From assembly GCA_964503595.1 (NCBI GenBank), contig CAZDAM010000009.1, positions 1 through 53,668 of the forward strand: a DNA stretch of 53,668 bases, read 5' to 3'. The DNA comes from CAZDAM01 sp964503595 (GTDB taxonomy: Bacteria; Muiribacteriota; UBA6191). The position numbers were made by a program, and so were the translations under genes. The notes under the pieces were generated by a model. It ran no database searches. It was given only the letters and a program-made list of their open reading frames with translations, and was not told the DNA's origin. The first letter of the stretch is position 1, and every line of letters begins with the position of its first letter. Shown here one piece after another: positions 1-7,655 of the stretch.

Positions 1-20
1 GCCACAAGGCTAGCAAAATT

Positions 21-227
21 TCAGGCGGGGATCTCAAAAATCAGCTCGAGAACCACATCAGCCCAACCACGATAGTAGACTGGCGACTGGCTTCGGGAGA
101 GCCAGCCATGAAAAGCAGCTGCACCACAGGAGTGAATCAGACCGCTATCCAGAAGGGCACCGGTCTCTTCAGTCCCAATCCTGAGCTTCCAGCCTTCCTC
201 CTCAGCAATCCCCCCCCGAAGCTTCAC
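21..227 (-). CDS. Small unidentified ORF, possibly a gene remnant
   Basis: This is a 68-residue reading frame from a GTG codon with no recognisable Shine-Dalgarno sequence. The frame stays open upstream to base 296, where the preceding codon is a stop, and it crosses a run of eight C (210-217; G on the coding strand). The upstream extension reads plausibly as protein (Ala, Glu, Val and Arg rich), so the real gene could be longer and frame-shifted, or this could be the decayed end of a gene. I do not recognise the product. There is no signal peptide or membrane segment. It could also be a chance ORF. Confidence 0.25.
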   Translation of the reverse strand: MKLRGGIAEEEGWKLRIGTEETGALLDSGLIHSCGAAAFHGWLSRSQSPVYYRGWADVVLELIFEIPA

Positions 228-493
228 GGCTTCGGCCCGGAAACGAACTTTGAGTTCCGCAACGGGAACTACTGATTCGGCCCCAAAAAGATACTCTCAC
301 ATCAAGGCCGGACCAAGTCCCGGTGTTCTCATCGGGGCCTGAAGAAGATTTTCATATTAGTGTCATTTAAATTCTAAATCGATATATTTTGAGACTGTTT
401 CAATCTTTTATGCCTATTTTTTCATAAAACCCTTTCTCATCCCAGCAATATGCAACACTCCCCGGCCCAGACCGATAGTGCTACAATAAAGCC
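228..493. other. Intergenic region, AT-rich upstream of the thioredoxin gene
   Basis: No convincing gene lies here apart from the possible upstream extension of the small ORF (to 296). From about 345 to 450 the DNA is clearly AT-richer than its surroundings, as expected of a promoter region. A TTGAGA hexamer at 389-394 has no well-placed -10. The best promoter element is at the right edge (479-487). Confidence 0.5.
479..487 (+). promoter_or_regulatory. Extended -10 promoter for the thioredoxin gene, probably leaderless
   Basis: TGcTACAAT is a TGn extension plus a -10 hexamer differing from TATAAT at one position. It ends at 487, six bases before the ATG at 494, so the expected transcription start falls on or next to the start codon. 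No purine-rich Shine-Dalgarno sequence precedes that ATG. No -35 is visible at 16-18 bp, as is common for extended -10 promoters. Leaderless translation is an inference. Confidence 0.5.
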
Positions 494-1222
494 ATGAAAA
501 TTTTTGCTCTGATTTTATTCCTGCTCAACTTCTGCCTTCAGGCTGAGGAAAGTGGCCTTAAAACTCAGGCTGCCACCAACCCTCAAAGCAGTCTTCCCTC
601 CAAGGCCAGCAAGCCTACTCTGTACTATTTTTCAAGCCCGTCCTGCCCTGCATGCGCTATGATGGCCCCACAACTTAAGCGAATCAAAGAGGAGCAGGGG
701 GATTCTTTTGAGCTTAAAGAATTCCGCTTTCGCTCGGAAGAGCGGACCAAGACAATGGTCCGCTTTATCAAAAAAGTGGACCTGAATTATGTTCCAACAT
801 GGGTTCTGAGTGATGAATCCGATCGGGTATATACTTCCGGCAGAGGCTATGTACCCTGGGAGGATTTCTCCAGTGACATCCTCGAAGGTCTGGAAAAACG
901 CCGAAAACTTGATTCCATGAGGCTTTCCAGTGTTCTCTTTGTCTGTCAGCACTCCGAGCCTTTCTGTGCTAAATCAGAACAAGCCGTTGAAGAGTGGGCC
1001 ACAGAAAGAGGCGATCTCAGAGTAGAAAAGATGGATCTGGACACGATGGAAACTCCCGAAGGGCGTAAGAGAATCCAGGAAAAACTGGACTCTCTGAAGT
1101 ACCTGAGCGGCTTTGAATACATCCCCGCTGTCATCGCCCTCACTCCTCAGGGAGAGGTGATCGATCTTCTGCAAAGGGGATTCTCCAAAGAGGAACTCCA
1201 TCAACGTCTTGCCGACTTCTAA
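494..1222 (+). CDS. Exported protein with two thioredoxin-like domains
   Basis: The 242-residue protein begins with a short signal peptide (about residues 1-17, hydrophobic, ending near QAEES). The first thioredoxin-fold unit (about 42-135) carries a CPAC redox motif at SSPSCPACAMM and the expected PTWVL cis-proline region. The second unit (about 145-240) opens with a strand followed by VCQHSEPFC, where the two cysteines are six residues apart, so this half is probably not a standard CxxC oxidoreductase. The likely role is periplasmic thiol-disulfide exchange or reduction, possibly serving neighbouring exported proteins. It lies 118 bp upstream of the transporter-like operon on the same strand and could be co-expressed with it, though a weak separate promoter candidate sits between them. 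The start was chosen because the signal peptide begins directly at this ATG. Confidence 0.8.
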   Translation: MKIFALILFLLNFCLQAEESGLKTQAATNPQSSLPSKASKPTLYYFSSPSCPACAMMAPQLKRIKEEQGDSFELKEFRFRSEERTKTMVRFIKKVDLNYVPTWVLSDESDRVYTSGRGYVPWEDFSSDILEGLEKRRKLDSMRLSSVLFVCQHSEPFCAKSEQAVEEWATERGDLRVEKMDLDTMETPEGRKRIQEKLDSLKYLSGFEYIPAVIALTPQGEVIDLLQRGFSKEELHQRLADF

Positions 1223-1259
1223 GATTTTTGACTCCTGATTTGAATCTTCCCGGACGTCG

Positions 1260-1288
1260 TTCCGATTTTCTGCTCTCCCAGGTAGAAT
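1260..1288 (+). promoter_or_regulatory. Possible promoter of the ABC-like operon
   Basis: TTCCGA (1260-1265) and TAGAAT (1283-1288) are separated by 17 bp. The -10 matches the consensus at five of six positions, while the -35 is weak. Transcription would start near 1295, giving a leader of about 46 nt before the ATG at 1341. Confidence 0.3.
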
Positions 1289-1340
1289 CTGCTTGAGGTT
1301 CGTAAAAGTATGGCCCTGCTTTTTCCGATGCCGACATAGG

Positions 1341-3050
1341 ATGATTTCTTTCCTGCTCATTTTCTTAACACTGATTCAAGTCGGGTCGGCCGCTCCTTCC
1401 CGCCTGAAAACACTCGCTTCCGGCGAACCAAGAGCGGTCCTCAAAGAACTCGGAGAGATACGCCGCCAAAAGCCTGGTATGAATCTCTGGGTTCCTGAGA
1501 AAGACTGGTTGAGATCTCTGGGGTACCCCGCTTTCAAAAGGGTCGACTCTTTAGACTACTCTGTACTGTCGGATGTTCCCCGTTTTGCATCCCTGCAAAA
1601 CAGGGTTTCTGCAGCCCTCACCTTTGAGGTCTGGCCAGATGCCATCACGGCCCGTCGCTGGATCCTGACTCCCGAACTTGCCCGGCAGACTGCTGATCTC
1701 CTTTTTGTGGATGACTTCTTTCCCCTGATGCCCGGAGATGAGAGCAGGGTTGAAAACGAGCTCTCCAGAGTCGTTTTCATGACAAATGCCAAGGAGTTGG
1801 ATACCGTCGATGAAAAAAGCGCCATCCGCTCTCTTCAGACCACCCAGATCGAGCAGGCCCGCTTTTCTCCCAAAACACCTTTTGAAGCCCCTATGGGACG
1901 GCAGAATTTCAGCGGAGCTCTGACCTATGCCATGGATGCCTATGTTCTTTACCACAATGGACTTGGGCGCCAGACCTTCGAATTCTTCCGGGATCTGCAG
2001 TCGCAAAGAGAAAAAGGCAATCAGGCCGAACCATTGCCTTTTCTGGAAGAAATGGATTTTAAGGCTTTTATCAATTTCCTTCAGTCTCAGGATATGGTGC
2101 TTTATTACCCCGACCCCTTCCAGGAGAAAACCCGCGAACACGGCCTTGCTTTTTTGTGCCAGCTTCTCTGGTGGCTTGAGCCCCAAAGCTATGAAAAAAT
2201 GCTGGAAAGCCCCAAGAGTCCTGTGATTCAGTCCATCTTCGAAAGGTTGAACACATTTCTGAAGGAGCACAAAAGAGTTCTGAAACCGAAAGGAAATCTT
2301 GAGGACATCCTGAACGCAGTCAATGAAGAGAGTGTCCTGGCCAATCTTCCCGAAGGCTTTGATCCCATCAGCCCTGTCTTTGACTGGGAGCTACCCTCCA
2401 ACTACGATCTGTATCAGGTCGGGTATCGCCTGAGCTTTGGTTTTGTCCCGGAGTCCGTTGCCTCTCCTGAATTTGTCAAAGCCTCCTATACCGTAAGAAA
2501 CAAAGAAATTCTGGATCAGAAGGAACAGGAAAGACTGGCTGAGATTGCCCGCCGCAAGGAGAGGGAAAGGCGTATGAGGGAACGAAGGCGCCGTGGGCAG
2601 GAACAGGAACCCGTAGAAGAGTCCTTTGAAGAGGAATTCAAGGACCCGGATGCTCCACCTTCCCACAAAACCACTTTCGCCCAGCTGATGCCACTGAGAA
2701 TCGGACGGCCCGTCGTTCGCAGGCATTATGCTCTCGTTCCAGGCAATGCCCCCAACCCAAAACTAAGTGCCTATATGCTCAACTCGCTCCTGCTTCCAGA
2801 AGTGCAACGAGCCCTTTCCATTCAGCCTTACTATCTCAGACCGGTTCGCTCCGACAGCTTCGGGGTCTCAGGGGACATCGAGCTCTACGTACCCAGACTG
2901 GTATCCATGGATGATGCCGACAGCCGCAAGGCCAACCAGTGGTTTGGCATCCGGTTTAGGCTTCCCCAGTCAGAAGTAGAGCCCAATGCTCTTCCCCTGC
3001 TCAACCCTTTTTACCTGCGTGCATTTGAGGTACTGCCATGGGACAAGTAA
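1341..3050 (+). CDS. Exported solute-binding-like protein of the ABC-like operon, with an Arg/Glu-rich insert
   Basis: The 569-residue protein has a clear signal peptide (residues 1-18, MISFLLIFLTLIQVGSA). I chose ATG 1341 because a TTG start at 1293 would add 16 residues, including Cys and Arg, in front of the signal. Residues about 467-489 contain APNPKLSAYMLNSLLLPEVQ, which resembles the end of family 1 extracellular solute-binding proteins, where a short segment precedes a last-subdomain helix ending in SPEVQ. Together with the gene order this suggests a highly diverged binding protein. It is much longer than the usual 330-430 residues. About 389-434 is a highly charged Arg/Glu helix not expected inside a periplasmic binding domain. 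The last 13 nt overlap the ATPase gene. The binding-protein assignment is moderate, and no ligand can be named. Confidence 0.6.
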   Translation: MISFLLIFLTLIQVGSAAPSRLKTLASGEPRAVLKELGEIRRQKPGMNLWVPEKDWLRSLGYPAFKRVDSLDYSVLSDVPRFASLQNRVSAALTFEVWPDAITARRWILTPELARQTADLLFVDDFFPLMPGDESRVENELSRVVFMTNAKELDTVDEKSAIRSLQTTQIEQARFSPKTPFEAPMGRQNFSGALTYAMDAYVLYHNGLGRQTFEFFRDLQSQREKGNQAEPLPFLEEMDFKAFINFLQSQDMVLYYPDPFQEKTREHGLAFLCQLLWWLEPQSYEKMLESPKSPVIQSIFERLNTFLKEHKRVLKPKGNLEDILNAVNEESVLANLPEGFDPISPVFDWELPSNYDLYQVGYRLSFGFVPESVASPEFVKASYTVRNKEILDQKEQERLAEIARRKERERRMRERRRRGQEQEPVEESFEEEFKDPDAPPSHKTTFAQLMPLRIGRPVVRRHYALVPGNAPNPKLSAYMLNSLLLPEVQRALSIQPYYLRPVRSDSFGVSGDIELYVPRLVSMDDADSRKANQWFGIRFRLPQSEVEPNALPLLNPFYLRAFEVLPWDK

Positions 3051-4102
3051 AAATCACCAATCTAGATATCCAGCAGGGAGCCCAGACCCTGGTCACCAAC
3101 GTAACTCTGACAATCCCCAGGAAAGGCATTGCCACTTTATGTGGTGAAGAAGGAAGTGGTCGCAACGAACTCATAGGAGCCATAGTCGGAGAAATCAAAC
3201 TCTCCAATGGAGCCATCAGTGTCGACGATGATGAAGTTCATAATCTGGCTCCCCACAAGCGAAAATTCGCCTGGGTTGGCTCGCAATGGGGTCTTCTTCC
3301 CCACCTGAGTACCCGAGCCAATGCCGAACTTGGTATGCGCTTTCACAAAGGGGACAAGAAGGAAAAGAAGGAAAAGCTCGAAGAACTTCTCAGAAAGACA
3401 TCACTGGCTGAAAAGCAGAACCTTCCCCCGCTGGCGCTCACTGTTTTAGAGCAATGGAAACTCTGCCTGATCCGGGCTGCAGCAATTGAGCCCGACCTTC
3501 TGGTTCTGGAAGAGCCCTTCGTTGCTTTTGATGCTCATCAAAGAAGGAAGCTGATCGGGATTACTCAGGATATGCTCCCCGTTCTTGGATGCAGCATTCT
3601 GATTTCAACATCCAACGCTCTGGATTACATGGGAGTTTCCGAACAACTCACAATCATGAGCAAAGGCTATATCGAACAATCCGGTCCAACCCAGGAAGTC
3701 TATGATTATCCCTCTTCCACCCAGGTCGCTAAATTGACCGGAGACATCAATATTCTTCCCGGTCAGGTTGTCATGGGAGGAGACTTTTATATGTTCTCCA
3801 CCAGAATCGGGGGGCTGAACCTCAAATGCAAGGACAAGCTCAGAATTGAAACCGAAGTGGAGATCCTGATCCGCCCCGAACACAGCAAGGTCGTCCCGCT
3901 GGGAAAAACAGCCGATGCCCGCAATGTGTTTTCCGCCCAGATCAAACGGATGGAATACCTGGGGGGATTTCAGCGTCTGGAGCTGACCACTGAAGATGGG
4001 ACACCCTTTATCTCCGTACAGAACCCGGAATACAGCTTCAAACCCGGCGATGATATCGATGTGATTCTCACCCGTGACGACTACACCATTCGTAAGCGCT
4101 GA
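3038..4102 (+). CDS. ABC-transporter ATPase homologue with degenerate nucleotide-binding motifs
   Basis: The 354-residue protein has the fold order of an importer ATPase with a C-terminal TOBE domain (about 235-354, RPEH motif). The catalytic motifs are eroded. The Walker A position (about 36-43) reads GEEGSGRN, so the invariant Lys is Arg and the following Ser/Thr is Asn. The Q-loop reads VGSQWGLLPHLS, with Gln shifted by one. The signature LSGGQ is LTVLEQ. Walker B is LLVLEEPF, keeping a Glu at the catalytic position but with Asp changed to Glu. The H-loop is STSNALD instead of THD. From known ABC chemistry this subunit should bind ATP poorly and hydrolyse it little or not at all. It may act as a structural or regulatory pseudo-ATPase. 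It sits between the binding-like protein (13-nt overlap) and a permease (TGATG overlap), so co-assembly is likely. Confidence 0.85.
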   Translation: MGQVKITNLDIQQGAQTLVTNVTLTIPRKGIATLCGEEGSGRNELIGAIVGEIKLSNGAISVDDDEVHNLAPHKRKFAWVGSQWGLLPHLSTRANAELGMRFHKGDKKEKKEKLEELLRKTSLAEKQNLPPLALTVLEQWKLCLIRAAAIEPDLLVLEEPFVAFDAHQRRKLIGITQDMLPVLGCSILISTSNALDYMGVSEQLTIMSKGYIEQSGPTQEVYDYPSSTQVAKLTGDINILPGQVVMGGDFYMFSTRIGGLNLKCKDKLRIETEVEILIRPEHSKVVPLGKTADARNVFSAQIKRMEYLGGFQRLELTTEDGTPFISVQNPEYSFKPGDDIDVILTRDDYTIRKR

Positions 4103-5088
4103 TGCTTTTCAAACTGATTCTTAAACTTTCCACACCTATACGAATCCTTATGGACTTCGTTTTTCTGGTGGTTCTGATCGCCCTGTTTGCTCCCGTCATG
4201 GATTTTCTCAAACCTGGTGTGGCCCTGGGCGTTTTCCAGAAAACTCTGGTTCAGGGACTGATTCGCGATGTGAGCACAATTCTGCCCTTAAGCCTGATTG
4301 CCGTATTTTCAGGGCTCAGCATAGCCTGGATGACCCGACAGAACTGGCCCGGAAGAACTTTCGCCATGCTGGGAATTCTGATACTCGCTATTTTTCCTGA
4401 TTTCATGCAAATCCTCGTCGGTGCCCCCCTGACACTGCTTTTCATCAAAAAATCTGCTCTCAATGGAGCCGCAGCCTGTTTTTTGGCTCCTTTTTCTGCA
4501 TCATGCATGGTGGGCTGGTCAATTGCCTCATCCATTCCGACATCTCAGCAAAACGCCCTGCAAAGCTGTGGAGCCGGCGGCCTGGATGTTTACCGCCACC
4601 TTTACCTTCCCCGCTGCCTCCTGCCCGGTCTTGGGCTGGTCATTCTTTTCTTTCCTTTCATGCTCACCCAGGGATTCAGTCTTTCTACCTTAACGGAATG
4701 GAAACATGCCGGCATTTCCTGGCATATGTACGGGCCAGATGCCTTGCTGGCCAACCGCCCGGCCACCCATCTTCCCTATCTGTTTCTTCTGGTCACAAGT
4801 CTGATAGGAGGCTTTCTTCTCACCGTAGGCATCAAGCCTACCGGGTTCTCCTTCAGTCACGAAGGCAGGTCTGAAGGAAGCGGAGATGGTCAGAAGCGTA
4901 GGGTAACCCGCAAGAAAAAACGAAAGCGTAAGGCTTTGAAAAAGGCCCCACCTAAAACAGCGCAGACTGAAGCTCCAAAAAAAGCGGATGAACCTGTCAT
5001 AGAACCAAAGCAAAAGGAGGAAACACAAAAAGAAGCCATAATGGAAACACCTGCTTCTGAGAAAGAAGAAGAGGAGGACAAATCATGA
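4102..5088 (+). CDS. ABC-type permease with a charged C-terminal tail
   Basis: The 328-residue inner-membrane protein has about six hydrophobic segments within residues 15-245. An EAA-like cytoplasmic loop lies at about 151-176 (ALQSCGAGGLDVYRHLYLP), where the conserved Gly and the later Leu-Pro are kept, as in type I importers. After the last membrane segment comes a tail of about 75 residues that is first Lys/Arg rich (252-285) and then Glu/Lys rich, which is unusual for this family. The tail might bind nucleic acid, membrane or a partner; that is a guess. The start overlaps the ATPase stop (TGATG), and the end overlaps the next gene by ATGA, so the three proteins are probably made at linked levels. 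Confidence 0.8.
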   Translation: MLFKLILKLSTPIRILMDFVFLVVLIALFAPVMDFLKPGVALGVFQKTLVQGLIRDVSTILPLSLIAVFSGLSIAWMTRQNWPGRTFAMLGILILAIFPDFMQILVGAPLTLLFIKKSALNGAAACFLAPFSASCMVGWSIASSIPTSQQNALQSCGAGGLDVYRHLYLPRCLLPGLGLVILFFPFMLTQGFSLSTLTEWKHAGISWHMYGPDALLANRPATHLPYLFLLVTSLIGGFLLTVGIKPTGFSFSHEGRSEGSGDGQKRRVTRKKKRKRKALKKAPPKTAQTEAPKKADEPVIEPKQKEETQKEAIMETPASEKEEEEDKS

Positions 5089-7655
5089 AAATGAGCTGCC
5101 CCCGCTGCCAGCGTCGCTATGAGCTGCCTGAAACCCTTAAGGGCAAGTTCTTCCGCTGTCTTTGCTCTGCCCTTCTGACCTTGCCTTCTTCAGAAACTCA
5201 ACCCCTTCATATGCCCCGGACAGCAGCCCCAACTTCCGAACTGACAATTCCCGAAGTACAGAAAAATCTGGATATCCCCGAAGGATGGGTGTTCCCCAAT
5301 TTCACCACACTGCTGGACTTAAGCCGCTACACGACAGAAGAGCCGGAAGCATGCGATGATCTTCCTTCCCTGGATGAACTTCCATCTTTGGATGACGTTC
5401 TTGATTTTGACGATGATCTGATCGAGGGCTCAGAAGATATTGAAAATACTCTGGCCGAAGAATCCGCCCTGTTTTCCGAAGAAGAAGGATTTACCGATGA
5501 GCAGAAACGGGCTCTGAGAAATGTCCAGGTTGAAGAAGAGTCTTCCATAGACCCCCGTCTCAAGCCCGCTCTTGAGGAATTCGCAACTTCCGAAGACCCC
5601 CAGTTCATTGTGGATGTCCTGTATTACTGCCTGGAAACCAAGGATCAGGCTATCCGACCCTATGTGGAAAAGCATCTTAAGAGTCCAAACCCGATTGCTG
5701 CCTATCTGGCGGATAGAATTCTTGCCGATCTGGACTATCTCTTAAGCGAAGCCCATAAAAAACGCCCCCTGATGCCCTATCCCCGTGAGGGAATTCTGAA
5801 AACTGTTTTCCATGAAGGAGAAGATGCCCGGGTAGCTTTGCTGCAAAAAGTCTCCACCGAAGGCGGTTTTGGAGCCACTCCCTATTTCATTCTTCAGCTC
5901 CTCACTGAAAAAGACGCCTCCGCTAAATCCAGGATCCTCCCGGCTCTGGGACTGATTGCTTCCAAATGTGAAGCCCCTATTTTCGGACAGTTTCTGGATG
6001 AACCCGGTCCAAGGGTTCGTCTTGCTGCCGTAGAAGGTCTGGCATGCATCGGTGGAGACGCCGCCATGCCATGGATGATCAAGGGAATGGTAGACAAGGA
6101 CATGCAGGTTGTGGCCTCCATCAAAAAGTCTGTCAAAAATGCAGATGCTCTGGAACTCGCCCAGCATATCTACGAATATCTCCTTCATCACAAAACCACG
6201 GAGAAAAAAGGCTATATCAGTATTTTGAGCGAACTGAAAAACTCGAATGCATTCCGGGCGCTGGTATGGATGTTTGAAGAACAGGATATCCGGAACTACG
6301 CCCTGGAAAGCGCCAAGACATTTGAGCTGGCTGATGAACTCAAAGCGGATATCATTCTGGAGTATCTGTCGCTTTCCTACAGCGAAGACAGTTTTCATAC
6401 CAACGTTCTGGAATTTATGGAAATGATGGATCCGACCTTCAGTCGTGCCCGTATAGCCCCGGTCAATCAGTTTGATGATTCCTACGTGAGCATGATCCGG
6501 GACAGCCCTCTATTTGCCCGTGATTTCGAAGAAAAAGAAGGAGAGGGAAACAAGGATATCCTGGGTACACCAATTCAGATTCAGCCTTATGGGCTTTTCC
6601 ATCATTTCAATGCATCTTTGCGGAATTTCAAGCAGGCCGCCAAGTTCTTCCCTCTTTATGCCAAAACCCCCAAGGTCATGCTGGCCATTCTCACCCAATC
6701 CGCTCTTCTCGGATTTTGTGGGCTCCTGATTCTCTCAAGCTGGCTCAAAGGCTTTGGAAGCGGATCCCCCAGTCCTTCATTCTCCCTCTTTCCTTCCAGC
6801 TTCCGAACCAGCATCGGCGCCATCGCTCTTCAGAATACCGAATTTCTGTCTCTGTATCTGCCATTGATCTCAGCCGGAATGATCGCCCTTCTTTTGGCAC
6901 TTCCCATCGGAGGAACTCTGGCTTTTTCCCAAATCCGCAGCGGAAAACACCAAATTCGTTTTCTCCCCCTGTTTCCGCTTTTTGCGAGTCCTGTTCTGCT
7001 TGGTCACTGGCTGAAAACCCTCAATCTCATGAGCGGATACAAGTTTCACTTTCTTCTGTACACATTGACACTGGGCCTTTGTCTGGTGTCTCTCGCCAGC
7101 GTGATTTTCCTGCGCTGGCTGGCTTTGATTCCCAAAGACTGGGTCCGGGCTGTTCATTCTTTAGGGGCGGAAAAAGACGAGGCTTTAGTAGAAGCCAGCA
7201 AAGGACTTCTGATTCCCGCTTCCGGAACCTATCTCACGATTGGCTCCTTCTTTGTCATCACTTCTCTGGCTCTGGGCTATACGGGTAAAGCCGATCTGGA
7301 TCCGGGAGCCTGGCTTTGGGAAAGAATGTCCTATTCTGAAGGCTGGCTGATGCTTGGAAGTCTCGGTAGCCTTGCTACTCTGGGACTATGTGTGGGGCTC
7401 GGGCTGATTTTTTCGATTTTCCCCGCTGCTGCCCTGATTCCCAACCGACGCTTCGAAGCTACCCAGTGGCGTGATTCCGTGGAACATGGATTGACCTATA
7501 TCGGACTTTCTTTCAAGCCTCTGTTTGCTTCCGTGTATTCTAAAAAAAAGGCGAAGCCCCCCAAAGCCTCCAAACCCAAGAAAGAGAAAAAGGGCAGAGC
7601 CAAGAAAAACAAAAAGGAAGCAGATGCTGAAAAGCCACAAGAAGAAGCAGCTTGA
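5085..7655 (+). CDS. Zinc-site / HEAT-repeat / ABC permease fusion protein
   Basis: The 856-residue protein has an unusual domain order. Residues 1-30 form a small zinc-ribbon-like site with C5, C8, C25 and C27 (CPRC then CLC). Residues 75-150 are strongly acidic (repeated LPSLDE/DDVL segments). About 165-430 are HEAT-like helical repeats, for example RVRLAAVEGLACIGGDAAMP. About 535-785 form a membrane domain with six or so helices and an EAA-type loop at 686-714 (SLGAEKDEALVEASKGLLIP), as in ABC importer permeases. About 815-850 are a Lys-rich tail. The front 500 residues should face the cytoplasm. It presumably pairs with the preceding permease and the degenerate ATPase. The last 32 nt overlap the FmdE-family gene. 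I know of no standard transporter with this architecture. Confidence 0.8.
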   Translation: MKMSCPRCQRRYELPETLKGKFFRCLCSALLTLPSSETQPLHMPRTAAPTSELTIPEVQKNLDIPEGWVFPNFTTLLDLSRYTTEEPEACDDLPSLDELPSLDDVLDFDDDLIEGSEDIENTLAEESALFSEEEGFTDEQKRALRNVQVEEESSIDPRLKPALEEFATSEDPQFIVDVLYYCLETKDQAIRPYVEKHLKSPNPIAAYLADRILADLDYLLSEAHKKRPLMPYPREGILKTVFHEGEDARVALLQKVSTEGGFGATPYFILQLLTEKDASAKSRILPALGLIASKCEAPIFGQFLDEPGPRVRLAAVEGLACIGGDAAMPWMIKGMVDKDMQVVASIKKSVKNADALELAQHIYEYLLHHKTTEKKGYISILSELKNSNAFRALVWMFEEQDIRNYALESAKTFELADELKADIILEYLSLSYSEDSFHTNVLEFMEMMDPTFSRARIAPVNQFDDSYVSMIRDSPLFARDFEEKEGEGNKDILGTPIQIQPYGLFHHFNASLRNFKQAAKFFPLYAKTPKVMLAILTQSALLGFCGLLILSSWLKGFGSGSPSPSFSLFPSSFRTSIGAIALQNTEFLSLYLPLISAGMIALLLALPIGGTLAFSQIRSGKHQIRFLPLFPLFASPVLLGHWLKTLNLMSGYKFHFLLYTLTLGLCLVSLASVIFLRWLALIPKDWVRAVHSLGAEKDEALVEASKGLLIPASGTYLTIGSFFVITSLALGYTGKADLDPGAWLWERMSYSEGWLMLGSLGSLATLGLCVGLGLIFSIFPAAALIPNRRFEATQWRDSVEHGLTYIGLSFKPLFASVYSKKKAKPPKASKPKKEKKGRAKKNKKEADAEKPQEEAA

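Noticed and set aside
1293..1340. TTG start of the binding-like protein at 1293
   Set aside because: It would put 16 polar and Cys-containing residues in front of a clean signal peptide that starts at ATG 1341.
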